Positions 8,683 to 19,772 are shown, counted from the first letter of the stretch. The stretch: DNA of 64,000 bases from Hygrocybe punicea (GCA_963556145.1 OY744464.1:248001-312000); one strand, 5' to 3'. Notes: generated from the sequence alone by a model not told the origin. Translations and numbers: made by a program.

Positions 8683-11586
8683 TCACATCTGGTGAAGACA
8701 TGTAGGACATTCATAACAGTCCCACTGTGTCTGGATCATCTCATCCACAAACTCTGCACCCAGCAACTGTCTCCAATCATTTGGAGCCACCTCTTTATCA
8801 GCCCAGTCACGAGCCTTCTCAATCTTTCGTCCAGTACCAGCCACATGCCAGTCCTTCTGCTGATCCTGACCTTGGCCATTTGAACCCCTGAAAATTGGCA
8901 CGCTCTGTGTCAACTTATCCAAATCATTCAGCTCCTGAAGCGTCACTTCAATGGGCCCTGTGAGGCATCCCTCATGAAGCCATTCTTCACAGTAAACGCA
9001 AAAACGTTGGAGATCCTTGCTTGGACTGTAGACTCTCTTGCAACAGCCTTTCTGAATCCTCTGAGCAGCAAGTCCTTCAGTTAATAACAGCCTTCACTGC
9101 CATGTTTAGCCACTCACCATCACCTCAAGATTCTTGTTCAGGAAGTTGACCTCAAACCGCCAAAACCATGCACCAACACCAATTTCCCGACTGTTGGATC
9201 GCCTGTCATCAAAGTAAGGAATTTTCATAGGGGCTGGCAAGGATAATCCATGTGTTCAATGTGAAGAAATACAACCATCAAGGTAAGCTCACATTCAATA
9301 CTTAGAGCAGGAATGATTTGATCATGATTGCTCTTGATGAGCTCAGTAGAGCTCATCTGCTCAAATGGACTGAAGAGAATGGATGTGTTACGAATCGCTT
9401 CTGTAGCGGGCTCTGGCAACAATCAACTTAACTGGGAGGTGGTTTCCAAAGGAGAGAAGAGCAGTTTTCATTGTTGCTTACTACTAAGACAACACTGCTA
9501 AGAGGGGGGTTCATGGTACAATGTCATTGCGAGCCGTGGGGGTTACCCAAGATAAGGGAGTCTGCCCTAAGAACCAGACTAAACGTAAGGAAAGGAAAAG
9601 AAGAAAAAGTCCGAACCAACAACAAGAACAGTATATATAGTGACTGGTCTTGAGGGGAGGTAAATGGAAAATGCAACCATGAAGCTACAACATGTCCAAC
9701 TACACCATATATTCACCATGAGGCATACATGAGGCGTCCTCATGTCGATGTTCTCGCGATCCAACTGGAGGCCCAGGTGTTATTGAGGATAGAAGAGGTC
9801 CGGATGACTCGGATGATTTGTCATCGGATCATGTGACATGCAGAATTGCCAATTCGGGGTCTACACTTGCTGTAACGGGCAAGTGCACAGTTTGGCAAGT
9901 GCATTGCACGGTTGGGTATCATCAAGTGTGGGGCTGGTGATGAGAGTGTCTTGAGGTAGAGTGGATATAGCAGCAAGGTTAGTATGAAAGAAAATGAAGG
10001 AATGTATAGGGGAAAAAACCAACTAGGACAGTGGGCTAGTCGAAGTCAGACATGTGAACAGCATAAGCTGTACTGGATGATGATGTCTGTGTCAATGACA
10101 TATCGAGGGGCGGTGTCTTGTCCTGTGTGTGGAACAACGCAGTCCACCTGATGTTGGTATTTGTCCAAGAAAGGGTATCATTGTAAACGAGTGTGGGAGG
10201 TATCAAGATTATAGGTGGAAAAGGATAAATGAACGTGGGTCCAGGTTTCGAGTCATGGCATGAGTGACAAGCTGTGGGAACAAGTTTTCGGGTACTGCAT
10301 TGAAGCCGTGTCATGCGAACAATATACGATAGGGGTTGGTTCACTGTTTGGGAAGTCATATGGTCTGTGGTCGAAGTCCAAAAGAGTATGCTCCGGCGAT
10401 GGTCAGATTAGAGAGAACAGTGAAATGTCTCATGATCGGGGATTGTTCAGAGTTCGCATGCAGGTGAGGAATGTCATCGGATCGTCAGGGAGGATAATGG
10501 TAGGCACAGGGTATGAATATGGAAACCAAATATCTGAGAATGGCAATTGTCAATTACATGTCGATATATTGTCAAGGTGGAAGTCGGATGTATCAATGGT
10601 GGAAGGGCGTCTATGCCAAAGATAGATCATGACAATGTAGAAACCGATCAGGAAGGTGATGGCAATGCTGCCAATAACAATTACAGTAATGAGCTGTGTC
10701 GGGAGTACAGCCATTGTGATCGGTTTGTCGTGGGATAGTGTAAACAAGATATCGAAGGGAAAAGACAATGTTGGTGACATCCGTCGGCAAGGAGACTATT
10801 CGGGTACAACAAGGTCATGTGGGATATGTCCATGGTCAGTCTGGATTGTTCCAGAAGAAGGGACAAAAAGAGAACAAGAATAAGAAAATACAAGGATGTC
10901 CAAATGAAGAAACAATGACATTGAAAAGAAGACAAAGGACAAAAAGAAATGAAAAAGGAAGGTGTGTAGTGTAGAATCGTCATGGTGGGTATCGGAATGG
11001 GCATCGGGGTTGGAAGCGGAGTTGGAAATGTAACAGGATGATTCAATCCAAGAATATGATGGACAGATGAATAAATCTTACAGCAAGGCAAGCAGCTTCC
11101 TTTTCAGCCTTTTACTTAACTTTACATCCTGAATGTGCTGCTGGGTGTAAAACCAGGACACCTTTGCCCACAGCTCAGGGGGTTCACCATCGTCACCCTC
11201 AGGTGAGGCTCTGAGATCCTCAATGGTCCCATACCAATAGCAATCTGGATGAAGATGCCCATCTGGCTGTCGAGGAGGAAGAGTAGCATACTCTGTCTCT
11301 GGTGGGATGATTGCCACACTTGGGGAAAGGATGAGCTCAGATCAATGTATAACCATTGTGCATGACGTTCTTACATGCCTTTTCGAACAAAGTTCACTGT
11401 CTCATCTTCATCTACAACTAAGGTTGAAACATTGTCATGTAAGGTTTTCCAAATGAATGTGAATCTCAACTTGCCATGATATGAGGCCCAAGTTTTCATC
11501 TTTGCATACTGAGCATATGTGGTAGGCTTTCCAGCAGGAGCCAGACATCTTTGGTGGAAAACCGCAAGGTTGCTTTGGGAGGCCAT
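8683..11586 (-). CDS. BAH-PHD chromatin-reader-like protein, copy 1 (intron carries a solo LTR)
   Basis: Exon 1 starts MASQSNLAVFHQ at 11586. An intron with GTAAGA donor near 11373 leads to a BAH-like exon (YWYGTIEDLR...LWAKVSWFYTQQHI) ending near 11079. The next intron starts GTAAGATTTATT and ends TTCTCTTCAG near 9370; a 1650-bp solo LTR lies inside it. Following exons read ELIKSNHDQII, then IPYFDD...GAWFWRFEVNF. The last exon holds a PHD-type zinc finger (CC near its start, C-x2-C, WLHEGC, then CYECPTC) and stops at 8683. BAH and PHD modules bind nucleosomes or modified histone tails in other proteins; that role here is inference. It is divergent from the Ulp1-type gene starting at 11806. 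A second copy of the pair is at 29.7-35.7 kb. Exon limits after the LTR are approximate. Confidence 0.6.
9386..11035 (-). mobile_element. Solo LTR, 1650 bp, target duplication GGATG (family A, copy B)
   Basis: Ends are TGTTACG...(inverse) CGTAACA-type: TGTTACGAATCGC at 9386 and GGAAATGTAACA at 11035, with GGATG at 9381-9385 and 11036-11040. It matches 41654-43318 in inverted orientation over its whole length. Near its 3' end on the minus strand is CACTATATATACTG, a likely TATA box, so most of the LTR is U3-like. It lies within an intron of the BAH-PHD gene, 16 bp or fewer from the acceptor, and leaves donor and acceptor intact. It contains the micro-ORF 10550-10714. Confidence 0.85.
10550..10714 (-). 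CDS. LTR-encoded single-span membrane micro-protein, copy B (54 aa)
   Basis: The frame begins MAVLPTQLITVIVIG, continues through a ~25-residue hydrophobic segment ending IVMIYLWH, then a short basic/polar tail rich in Ser, Asp and Asn (…DTSDFHLDNIS…). This predicts a single transmembrane helix with a small polar tail. Homologous frames occur at the same LTR position at 41973-42143 (56 aa) and 29093-29245 (50 aa). An in-frame upstream ATG would give 76 aa, but that extension is not shared with the 29-kb copy, so I chose the common start. No known family is recognised. Confidence 0.55.
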   Translation of the reverse strand: MAVLPTQLITVIVIGSIAITFLIGFYIVMIYLWHRRPSTIDTSDFHLDNISTCN

Positions 11587-11805
11587 TGATAATTATATCC
11601 CAGATAGATGGGTCTTTTATAGGGGATTTTCACCAATATCAAATTCAGGCACCAGTCTGATCAAATATGAAATTGAATGGACAGGTGATGATGGTGCCTA
11701 GCCTCGTGCCCTAATCTGGTGCCTGAGCCTCATGGCCCAGCCAATATATAGCCTTCCAATTGACAATTGACACAACAAATTAAAACCCCAGACAGCTCGA
11801 GTACC
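11587..11805. promoter_or_regulatory. Divergent intergenic promoter of the BAH-PHD / Ulp1-X pair
   Basis: Only 219 bp separate the two start codons (11586 minus, 11806 plus). CCAATATATAG at 11741-11751 combines a CCAAT-like and a TATA-like motif about 60 bp before the plus-strand ATG. Shared regulation of both genes is an inference from the layout. Confidence 0.4.
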
Positions 11806-14400
11806 ATGTTAACAGATCACACCGAACTTCAAAATAGTCTTGCAACCCTTCAACAGTTACTGGATGAAGAATCCAAGCCCGAAACAAATGAGTTGGAGGC
11901 TGACTTGGCAAGTTTACAAATGAACATGGCAAGCTTACAGTCAACCTTTGTAGGAGTTACATTTCTGGTGGAGTATTGTTTCAGAATTGTCCAGTGATTG
12001 CTCTCGCTCACTTTCTCATTATCATAGACATGTGAAGATGAAGGACAAGCACAATGGTTTGACAGTCCTGTTGGTAGCTTGATCTTGTTTCAGATTTTCC
12101 ATGCTCAAACTGAAACATTCAGCCTTCAACACCAGAAGATGTATCTGTTGCATCTGGGTGCAACTCCCCTAGTCAACGCCCTGCAGTTCCATCACAGTCA
12201 ACACCACCTGTCCCCATTTATGTTTCATCTGACGAGGCTTCACAGTCAATCCCTGAGAGTGAAGATGGGACTGGGTCCAACAGTTCATATGAACCTGCAC
12301 CAGCTGTACCAGCTGCAGAAGGGAATGACCCACCTGATCAGGAGGTTGTAGGTCCATCAGTTCTTGGTCAGTCATTCACTCTGAAAACCTCAATCATCTT
12401 ATCACAATGTGTTCATTATTCAGCATTGGAGTTGCTACATCCCCTTAAATGGGGTGGAGCTCTGCTTCAGTTGTCGACACTCAAAGATCGCACATGGCTA
12501 GATGGGTTACTGCTGGACTTCTGGTTGCCTCACCTTTGGCTTGAGCTTGGATGCCCAGTGGGACGATACATTTCATTCAACTGGTGGATGCTGGAAATCA
12601 TAATGGATGTTGAAATTCGGCAATTCTGTGAAACCTACCACTTGCCACTGGAAGAACCATGTGAGCTGGCTCCACTTGTTGGGATGTTAAACATGGGGTG
12701 AAGTCTGAATAAGAAAGGGGATCACCGAGGAGGTAATCACTACTGTGTGGTATACTGGCAACCAGAAGAGCAAAGGGTCCACGTTCTGGGGATGAATTAC
12801 ATGGTATACGGCTCAGAGCTGGTTGCCACAGACTGGGATGCATGGGGTGGGCCACAGATCTGGGAGAAGCTAGCGAAGCTTCATGGTTGGGAGTGCATGG
12901 AGATGACGTTTTCCAAGGTGAACTGGTTGCAGAATGGCCATGACTGTGGACCCACGACAGGTCAGGTGCTTGAAGAGATCTCGACTCGTGGCTTTTGCAC
13001 CCAAGAAGGCCTGTGGCAGAAGCCCAACCTAGCATGTTGCCACAGCATGAGGATTCGTATCGCAAATGAAGTCCACGTCCATGCAGTTGCCGCCTACCAC
13101 GACTATCTCGGCTTGGATGCGGCACATCACAATTTTCCTGCACCAGAGGAAGCAGTGGTGGATGAGCTGGAGAACCATACAGGAAGGAGAGTGAGAGAGG
13201 TAGTGGAGAACCTTCAGAGGGCAATGAAGCGATGTGCTCTCTGCAGACAGCTGTTAACCAGGAACCATGCGAGCTGGCCAGCCAAGCCCCGGCTTCATGG
13301 GTTGTCAGCATGAGGAGGAGACCAGAGAAAGAAGACCATCAATGAAACCCAGGACTCTGACAGTGGATCTGATGGTCATAACTCCAAGGTCAGTAGCCAC
13401 CACCTCAGCAGTGAGACAATGCTTACAAATTGTATTATTACATAGAGTCCACCACCTGCTGTTGTAAACAAGGGAAAACATGTGCAGGACTGGACCATTG
13501 CTCGATTAGGATGGTTCCCTTGACCAGCAAATCCATCAGAACTTCCACCTCTTCAGAGCCTTTGCAACCTATGGCCACGATTCAGCGATGAATTTGATGA
13601 CTACGAGGGTGGACCGACACTGGAGACACTCGATTCCATTCCAGACACCATTCAGCTTGCCTCGCAGTCTTTGGTGTACCTTGCAAATCGGATTGTCAAA
13701 AGTCCATGGACCATATACAAAGACTATGGTTGGCGGTTATTGCCATCATATTCTCATTGGTTTTTCAATCGCCCTCCTGTTCTGGTCAAGGAACATTTGA
13801 TGCCTGTTGGCCTTGCTACACCACCTCTGAATGACCACGAGGACGATATGGAGTGTGATGACAGCTGTATCATGGGTGCAGCTGAGATGATTGAGGAGGC
13901 TCAGCATGCAGGGAACCTGGATGTCTTCCTGACGGGTCTAACTTCGGAGGGCTTACATGTGCGGTTGGACTTGGGGAGAGATGCTGTCAAGCTGGAGGAA
14001 ATTGTTGTGTCCTGGGACATTGACAGCTTGATTTGGATGACAACGGAGCCTGAGTTCAAACACGTGATCAACATCTTTACTTTGCTGCAAATCTGTCACA
14101 AGGCTCCAATTTCCAAGCACAACCATGTTTACATGGAACTACTATTGCCTCAGTCTGAAGAAGATAAGGAGTCTCTGGGAATTCGAAACCAAAAATTTCT
14201 GTCTCAGCAGGCTGCCACATGTTGCCTTTGGCAAGTTGGGAGATGGATCAGGCTTGATGAACTTGTATCTGGTATTTCCTCGCATCTCACATCGGCATGA
14301 ATGAATACACAGGACGATGGATGAGCATGGTGCCTTGGGATATTCAGGGACAGTTTTGGAACAAGGTGGTCAGCCCAGCAATGCTATTGGTGATGGATGA
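11806..14400 (+). pseudogene. Ulp1-type cysteine protease plus large unknown domain, copy 1 (3'-truncated)
   Basis: The N-terminus (MLTDHTELQNSLATLQQ) is a short heptad-like region. The next exons carry the Ulp1/C48 fold: DRTWLDGLLLDFW, GNHYCVVYWQPEEQRVHVLG with the catalytic-type His, and WLQNGHDCGPTTG with Gln and nucleophile Cys. A Cys-x2-Cys remnant (CALCRQL) follows. From about 13600 the frame resembles the large domain of the copy at 29742-34482 (WTIYKDYGWRLLPS, VLVKEHLMPVG, HNHVYMELLLP). The frame then shifts and similarity ends near 14400 in unrelated DNA. Ulp1 proteases remove SUMO-like modifiers; the substrate here is unknown. Several phase changes plus the missing C-terminus make this copy probably inactive. 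Confidence 0.6.
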
Positions 14401-14404
14401 TGCA

Positions 14405-14645
14405 TTCTATCCTAATGGAATCCGAATGGATTCTGAGTTGAGTCCAATGCAGAATAAATGCTAGGACTTTACTCGGAATTCCATAGGATTCCTCAGATTC
14501 CTAGTATTCTGCTTGGATTCCACTCAGAATCAGCTGGGACTAGGAATGCACTATGACTAAGTTTATAGTGATAATTCTAACAATTTGGCTAGACTTGAAA
14601 TTCACTCAGAATCCACTCAGAATCCTAGGAATGTGTGGCTCAGTG
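14405..14645. repeat. GGATTC/GAATCC-rich short-motif insert
   Basis: The stretch is built of variants of GGATTCY, ACTCAGAATCC and CCTAGGAAT in both orientations. It sits between the truncated Ulp1-X copy and the copia gag fragment. No clear terminal inverted repeat or target duplication was found, so it may be a decayed MITE or a simple-sequence expansion. Confidence 0.45.
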
Positions 14646-15154
14646 TAAAGTGCTCCAGAATTGGCTGCCTTCTGCTTTCCATTACCCTTTCCATCGTGCT
14701 TTCCGGTGAACCTCCCGTGCATAGCGACATTGTTAGGATCTCCGCTGTGCTCATGGCACCTGCAGTCTTCCTCCAATAGGATCGCGACTAGCTCATGTGA
14801 TGGCAGTGATGTTCCGTCCTTCTTTGAGCCTAAATACGCTGATGTATACAAGTCCCAACTTTCCAGTAAGGAGGATACAAGTATCATTGCGAAGTCTTCA
14901 TCGGAAACGAGGCATCCCATCAAGTGGAATTCCTCCTGGAGTTTCTGGAGCTTCGATATGTGCTGGATTAGGTCGAATCCTTCTTCGGCAATCGACCAGT
15001 ACAATGCACATCGCGTCGCTAATATTCTGCGCTTCCCCTGGATTCCTTTACCAAGGTTAGCTGCTTTCACATCTCACTCGCCATGTGTGCGCCAATGATA
15101 TGTATCATTTTCATGTCGCCAATTGCAAGCTCGATCCGCGTCCTCATCTTGGTG
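14640..15154 (-). pseudogene. Copia-type gag, C-terminal part
   Basis: Minus-strand frames read RTRIELAIGDMKMIHIIG, then a Leu/Ser helix (LQKLQEEFHLMGCLVSDEDF), LVSSLLESWD, HELVAILLEEDCR and GKGNGKQK. This is the order of copia gag (UBN2-type) before the zinc knuckle. A stop (TGA after GAHMASEM) and a frame change near 15070 show decay, and it ends at about 14650. The N-terminal half lies at 17851-18026. The pieces are separated by a hAT MITE and a solo LTR, and the reading frame rejoins across both. Confidence 0.7.
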
Positions 15155-15162
15155 TCTCCGCC

Positions 15163-16465
15163 TAGTGTTGGGGAAGTTCGGTCTCAGACCGACCCAAACC
15201 CGGTTTAGACCGAACCGAAACCGGCGGTTTCGGTTTCGGTTTGGGAAATTTCGGCTGAGACCGAACCGTTCAGTCTCCGGTTTGGAGATTTGGCCGCGGG
15301 CCGAAACGGTTTCAAACTCAGTTTGAACCGCAAACCGACAGTCCAAAGTCGGCTACATGGCTGACTTCGAAAGTCACCCAAAGTCACCAACCCCACCAAC
15401 AACACCCCCGATATACGCCAAACGAAGACGATGGAGCACCCGAGGTCGACAAAATGGGCGGCGGGGTACTCCCTGCCGCCCGCGTATGTTTTTTATTTTT
15501 ATTTATTCGAACTTAACTAACGCATTTACAAATTACAGGTTGATGCACCACGGCCACCACCACCACCACCACCACCACCACGACAATGACCACGACAACG
15601 GCAACGACAACGGCAACGGTTACAACCACCGTCAACGCCACGCCGGACGCGCCCACAGCAACGCCCATGGCCCACCCCCAGCGCCACGCCAAACGCGTTC
15701 AAAACGCGCGCCAAACGTACGTGAATGGGGTGGAGTCAACAAGGTGGAAGAGCAGCAGGGGTGGTGCATCCACCCCGCTCCTTTGTGGTATGTACCTTTA
15801 TTCATTTTTTCACTGATTTATTCGTCCATTATAGAACGCGGCACCGTACCACCACCACCACGCAACACTAACACCACCGAGGAAGGCCAACGCGGGGTCA
15901 ACCCGGCCGTCGTCGTGTGTACAACGCGTATGACGCGTCCGGACACCCTCGCGAAGAGGCTCCTATGCCACCACCACCACGCGTCCGCCGAAAACAACCA
16001 AAGCGGCCCAGCCGTCGTCGCGTGCACAACGCGTATGACGCGTGGGGCACCACCACCACCACCACCACCACCACCATCACGCATCCACCGAAAACGGCCA
16101 ACGCGGTCAACCCACATCGCATGTACAACGCGTGTGACGCGTCGGGACACCCATGGAGAAGCCCGCGTGCGGCTCAATGCCGGCGCAGGGTGTGCCAGCA
16201 CCCCAGCACCCCAATCTCACCTCGCAAACAGGCTGGCCACGTCAATTGACGTGCACAGCACTGTTGCGAGGTCAGAATGGTGCAGGGGCACTGAGCACTA
16301 GCGGTCCGCGGTTCAGACCGCGTTTGGACCGAAACCGAACCGATGCAAACCGTTTGCATCGGTTTCGGTCTGGTTTGGGGACTTTGGGTGGAAAACCGGA
16401 CCATTCGGTTTCCGGTTTGGGCAAAAAGGCCCCAAACCGGACCAAACCGAACTTCCCCAACACTA
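15163..16465. mobile_element. hAT-type MITE, 1303 bp, target duplication TCTCCGCC (copy 1)
   Basis: Terminal inverted repeats are TAGTGTTGGGGAAGTTCGG and its complement. The element is flanked by a perfect 8-bp duplication TCTCCGCC at 15155-15162 and 16466-16473. The TAGNG-type end and 8-bp duplication are diagnostic of hAT elements. Subterminal DNA is full of AACCG/CGGTT words on both sides. The centre holds (CCA/CAC)n runs encoding poly-His in one frame, and repeated ACGCGTATGACGCGT-like words. A 314-codon open frame (15357-16301) spans it but shows no transposase motif. Confidence 0.85.
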
Positions 16466-16475
16466 TCTCCGCCGC

Positions 16476-17850
16476 TGTCATGACCCCAAACGGTTTTGGG
16501 TGTAATGTCATGGGTTTACCATCAGACCATGGACTTAAATATTTAAGTGCAAGACTATGGATGCACACCTACACTCATTAGTACTCATTCTATGCCTTTC
16601 CACATTACACATGCTAGTGAGCAGACACAAATAGCATATATGCTTACCTTGATATCATTTATTATGGCTTCACTAGCAATGTCCAGACCTGGCCATTTAT
16701 GTATGGTGCACAGAGGCACATCTACCACTCATTAGTATTTATTATATATTTCTCTGTATTGCGCATGCAAGGAGACAAGCCCAACTAGCGTTCTTACCTA
16801 TATTAGCAGTAATGGATTGATTACAAATCTTGTTTACTTGTATTGATCAAAAGCAGCTCAGCTAGATAATGGGAAATGATTAGATAAGATGTGAACAAGA
16901 GGATGATAAGATAGTGATAAGATAGGATGCATCAGAGAGTGATTGTGATAGTCTGCTTACATAAAGACAATGGAGGTCTATTGTTCTGAGCAGTCCTTTG
17001 TTCTAAACAGTCCAAATGGAGATAGAGCCCATTGTTCACAGCCTCTTTGATGCCATCCACTGTTCTCATGACTCAGTCCCATTGTTCTCACTTTCCCATT
17101 GTTCTCAGTCCCCCATTGTTCTCTAACAGTATAAATAGGGCCTCCAAATTCCAGTAGTCAGTAGGATTTCCCCCCTGACCAATCATTAGTCAGTCTTAGT
17201 CTGGGTTCACACAGTGTGTTCCCTCATTCCATTAGTACTAGTAGTTACTCATTGTAGTAGCTAGTGCTTGTAATCCACCCCAGTTTATTCTCATTCTAGT
17301 ATTCTGTCAGATCCCCTTGTCAGCAAGGAGAATTCACTCAGTTCACTTAGTCCAATCAATTTATTAGTCAGCATTAGTCAGCTAGATACACTTCTAAGGT
17401 TAAGGTTTCATCCTAAACAAAACAGAGTATTCAAAAGGTATTAAAGATATCCCTGAACTAGTAGCCAATGTGCGTTTGAAGCTTCGGATTTAAGTCAGAT
17501 ATTATAATACCCAGAGATACTCTTGATTGAATAGGCCCTGTAGCCAAAACAGTTCATATTCAACTGGTGAATATTGTTATCAGTATTCATTAGTTCATAT
17601 TTTTATATTCCAGTATTGAATATTAGTATTTTCAGTACATCACACACCCAGTTACTATTCATACCTACTCAAAGTCTCAATTGTTAATTGAAGAGACCTC
17701 ACTATTACATTCTATTGAATCATATAGTACATATACCCACAAACCCCTTCTTGATAGGTTATTTGGATATTAGAAACCCACAAACAACAAGAAGGTACCT
17801 GAACAAAGTCAACTCCGGTAATTCTTGGTGAAACAAACATTCACATAACA
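16476..17850 (+). mobile_element. Solo LTR inserted in copia gag (about 1375 bp)
   Basis: The segment starts TGTCATGACCCC and ends TTCACATAACA (TG...CA). It interrupts the minus-strand gag between KKWHG and GDTKMRTRIEL. TATAAATAGGG at 17130-17140 is a strong TATA box on the plus strand, preceded by at least five ATTGTTCT repeats (16980-17120), typical of U3 enhancer repeats. Flanks are CCGC and CCAT, which could be a decayed 4-bp duplication, so the outer limits are likely but not proven. Interior 16540-16790 holds a diverged tandem duplication (ACTCATTAGTA...GCATGC). Confidence 0.55.
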
Positions 17851-18026
17851 CCATGCCATTTCTTCATCGCCTTGGATTCCTCTGATGTTAGATGGGATGC
17901 ATCCGCCAGGACAGGGGCCTTTGACTCTGCATTGATGTACGTCTCTAACCCAAGATCCCAAGGCACGGCTAACATCTGTCCCTTCCATGGCATCCAATTG
18001 TTTCCCTTCAATATTGCTGTTTGCAT
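17851..18026 (-). pseudogene. Copia-type gag, N-terminal part
   Basis: The frame starts with an ATG at 18026 and reads ILKGNNWMPWKGQMLAV, LGLETYINAESKAPV, ADASHLTSEES and KAMKKWHG, the usual N-terminal order of copia gag (an N-x-W-x-x-W-K motif, then the acidic linker and KKW). It is cut at KKWHG by the solo LTR. Upstream of the ATG lies only CAA before the truncated MITE copy 2, so the 5' LTR and leader are missing. Confidence 0.7.
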
Positions 18027-18029
18027 TTG

Positions 18030-19291
18030 TTGCCCAAACCGGAAACCGAATGGTCCGGTTTTCCACCCAAAGTCCCCAAACCAGACCGAAACCGATGCAA
18101 ACGGTTTGCATCGGTTCGGTTTCGGTCCAAACGCGGTCTGAACCGCGGACCGCTAGTGCTCAGTGCCCCTGCACCATTCTGACCTCGCAACAGTGCTGTG
18201 CACGTCAATTGACGTGGCCAGCCTGTTTGCGAGGTGAGATTGGGGTGCTGGGGTGCTGGCACACCCTGCGCCGGCATTGAGCCGCACGCGGGCTTCTCCA
18301 TGGGTGTCCCGACGCGTCACACGCGTTGTACATGCGATGTGGGTTGACCGCGTTGGCCGTTTTCGGTGGATGCGTGATGGTGGTGGTGGTGGTGGTGGTG
18401 GTGGTGCCCCACGCGTCATACGCGTTGTGCACGCGACGACGGCTGGGCCGCTTTGGTTGTTTTCGGCGGACGCGTGGTGGTGGTGGCATAGGAGCCTCTT
18501 CGCGAGGGTGTCCGGACGCGTCATACGCGTTGTACACACGACGACGGCCGGGTTGACCCCGCGTTGGCCTTCCTCGGTGGTGTTAGTGTTGCGTGGTGGT
18601 GGTGGTACGGTGCCGCGTTCTATAATGGACGAATAAATCAGTGAAAAAATGAATAAAGGTACATACCACAAAGGAGCGGGGTGGATGCACCACCCCTGCT
18701 GCTCTTCCACCTTGTTGACTCCACCCCATTCACGTACGTTTGGCGCGCGTTTTGAACGCGTTTGGCGTGGCGCTGGGGGTGGGCCATGGGCGTTGCTGTG
18801 GGCGCGTCCGGCGTGGCGTTGACGGTGGTTGTAACCGTTGCCGTTGTCGTTGCCGTTGTCGTGGTCATTGTCGTGGTGGTGGTGGTGGTGGTGGTGGTGG
18901 CCGTGGTGCATCAACCTGTAATTTGTAAATGCGTTAGTTAAGTTCGAATAAATAAAAATAAAAAACATACGCGGGCGGCAGGGAGTACCCCGCCGCCCAT
19001 TTTGTCGACCTCGGGTGCTCCATCGTCTTCGTTTGGCGTATATCGGGGGTGTTGTTGGTGGGGTTGGTGACTTTGGGTGACTTTCGAAGTCAGCCATGTA
19101 GCCGACTTTGGACTGTCGGTTTGCGGTTCAAACTGAGTTTGAAACCGTTTCGGCCCGCGGCCAAATCTCCAAACCGGAGACTGAACGGTTCGGTCTCAGC
19201 CGAAATTTCCCAAACCGAAACCGAAACCGCCGGTTTCGGTTCGGTCTAAACCGGGTTTGGGTCGGTCTGAGACCGAACTTCCCCAACACTA
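18030..19291. mobile_element. hAT-type MITE copy 2, inverted and truncated
   Basis: This is an inverted copy of 15163-16465. The translations of the two copies are identical over the full 314-codon frame and over the opposite-strand 127-codon frame, so divergence is at or near zero. The right end is intact (CCGAACTTCCCCAACACTA at 19291). The left (inner) end lacks about 45 bp including the terminal repeat, and stops at TTGCCCAAACCGG. The expected target duplication partner of CTCCCAGC on the right is therefore absent. Confidence 0.8.
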
Positions 19292-19772
19292 CTCCCAGCA
19301 ATATCACTTGATGGAATGATGTACAGTCATATCGTTGAAGGATCTTTCAGGGCCTCAAGTTTCATGAAGTTCATTTTGGGGCTACTCGATTATTTACAGC
19401 CATATCCTGCTCGGAATTCAGTTATTGTTATGGACAATTGTTGGATTCACAAAGCACCTGAAATACAACAACTCATTGAGGAAAGGTTCGTATTATTTTC
19501 TTTTTTAATTCTACTCCCTTTTATGTAGGTTGCCTAGGGGAATGCGATTGGAATTTCTCCCGGCCTACTCGCCTGACTTTAATCCTATTGAGCAAGCATT
19601 TTTAGCCATCAAAGCTTATATACGACGTCATTATCGCCACTTCACAGGGTCGGATGCTACTGGTACTAATCCTTTGGATGATGCAGAGGTGCATTTGATG
19701 TTGAATGAGGCTATTTACTCAATTACTCCCCAAGATGCTCTCAGATTCTTTCGTCACAGTGGCTATTTGTAG
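19292..19772 (+). pseudogene. DDE transposase fragment (Tc1/mariner-like, DDE_3)
   Basis: Reads PAISLDGMMYSH...VIVMDNCWIHK, a 43-nt intron (19486-19528, GTTCGT...TGTAG), then LEFLPAYSPDFNPIEQAFLA and a stop at 19770-19772. The VMDN and LPAYSPDxNPIE motifs carry the second catalytic Asp and the Glu of the DDE triad. The N-terminal part with the first Asp and the helix-turn-helix is missing, because the frame begins exactly where MITE copy 2 ends. Confidence 0.75.

Noticed and set aside
12598..13311. 237-codon open frame on the minus strand
   Set aside because: Antisense shadow of the Ulp1-type protease exons, whose catalytic motifs are on the plus strand.
15163..16465. Tc1/mariner element with TA duplication
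   Set aside because: The TA next to each end belongs to the terminal repeat; outside it lies a perfect 8-bp duplication, which fits hAT.
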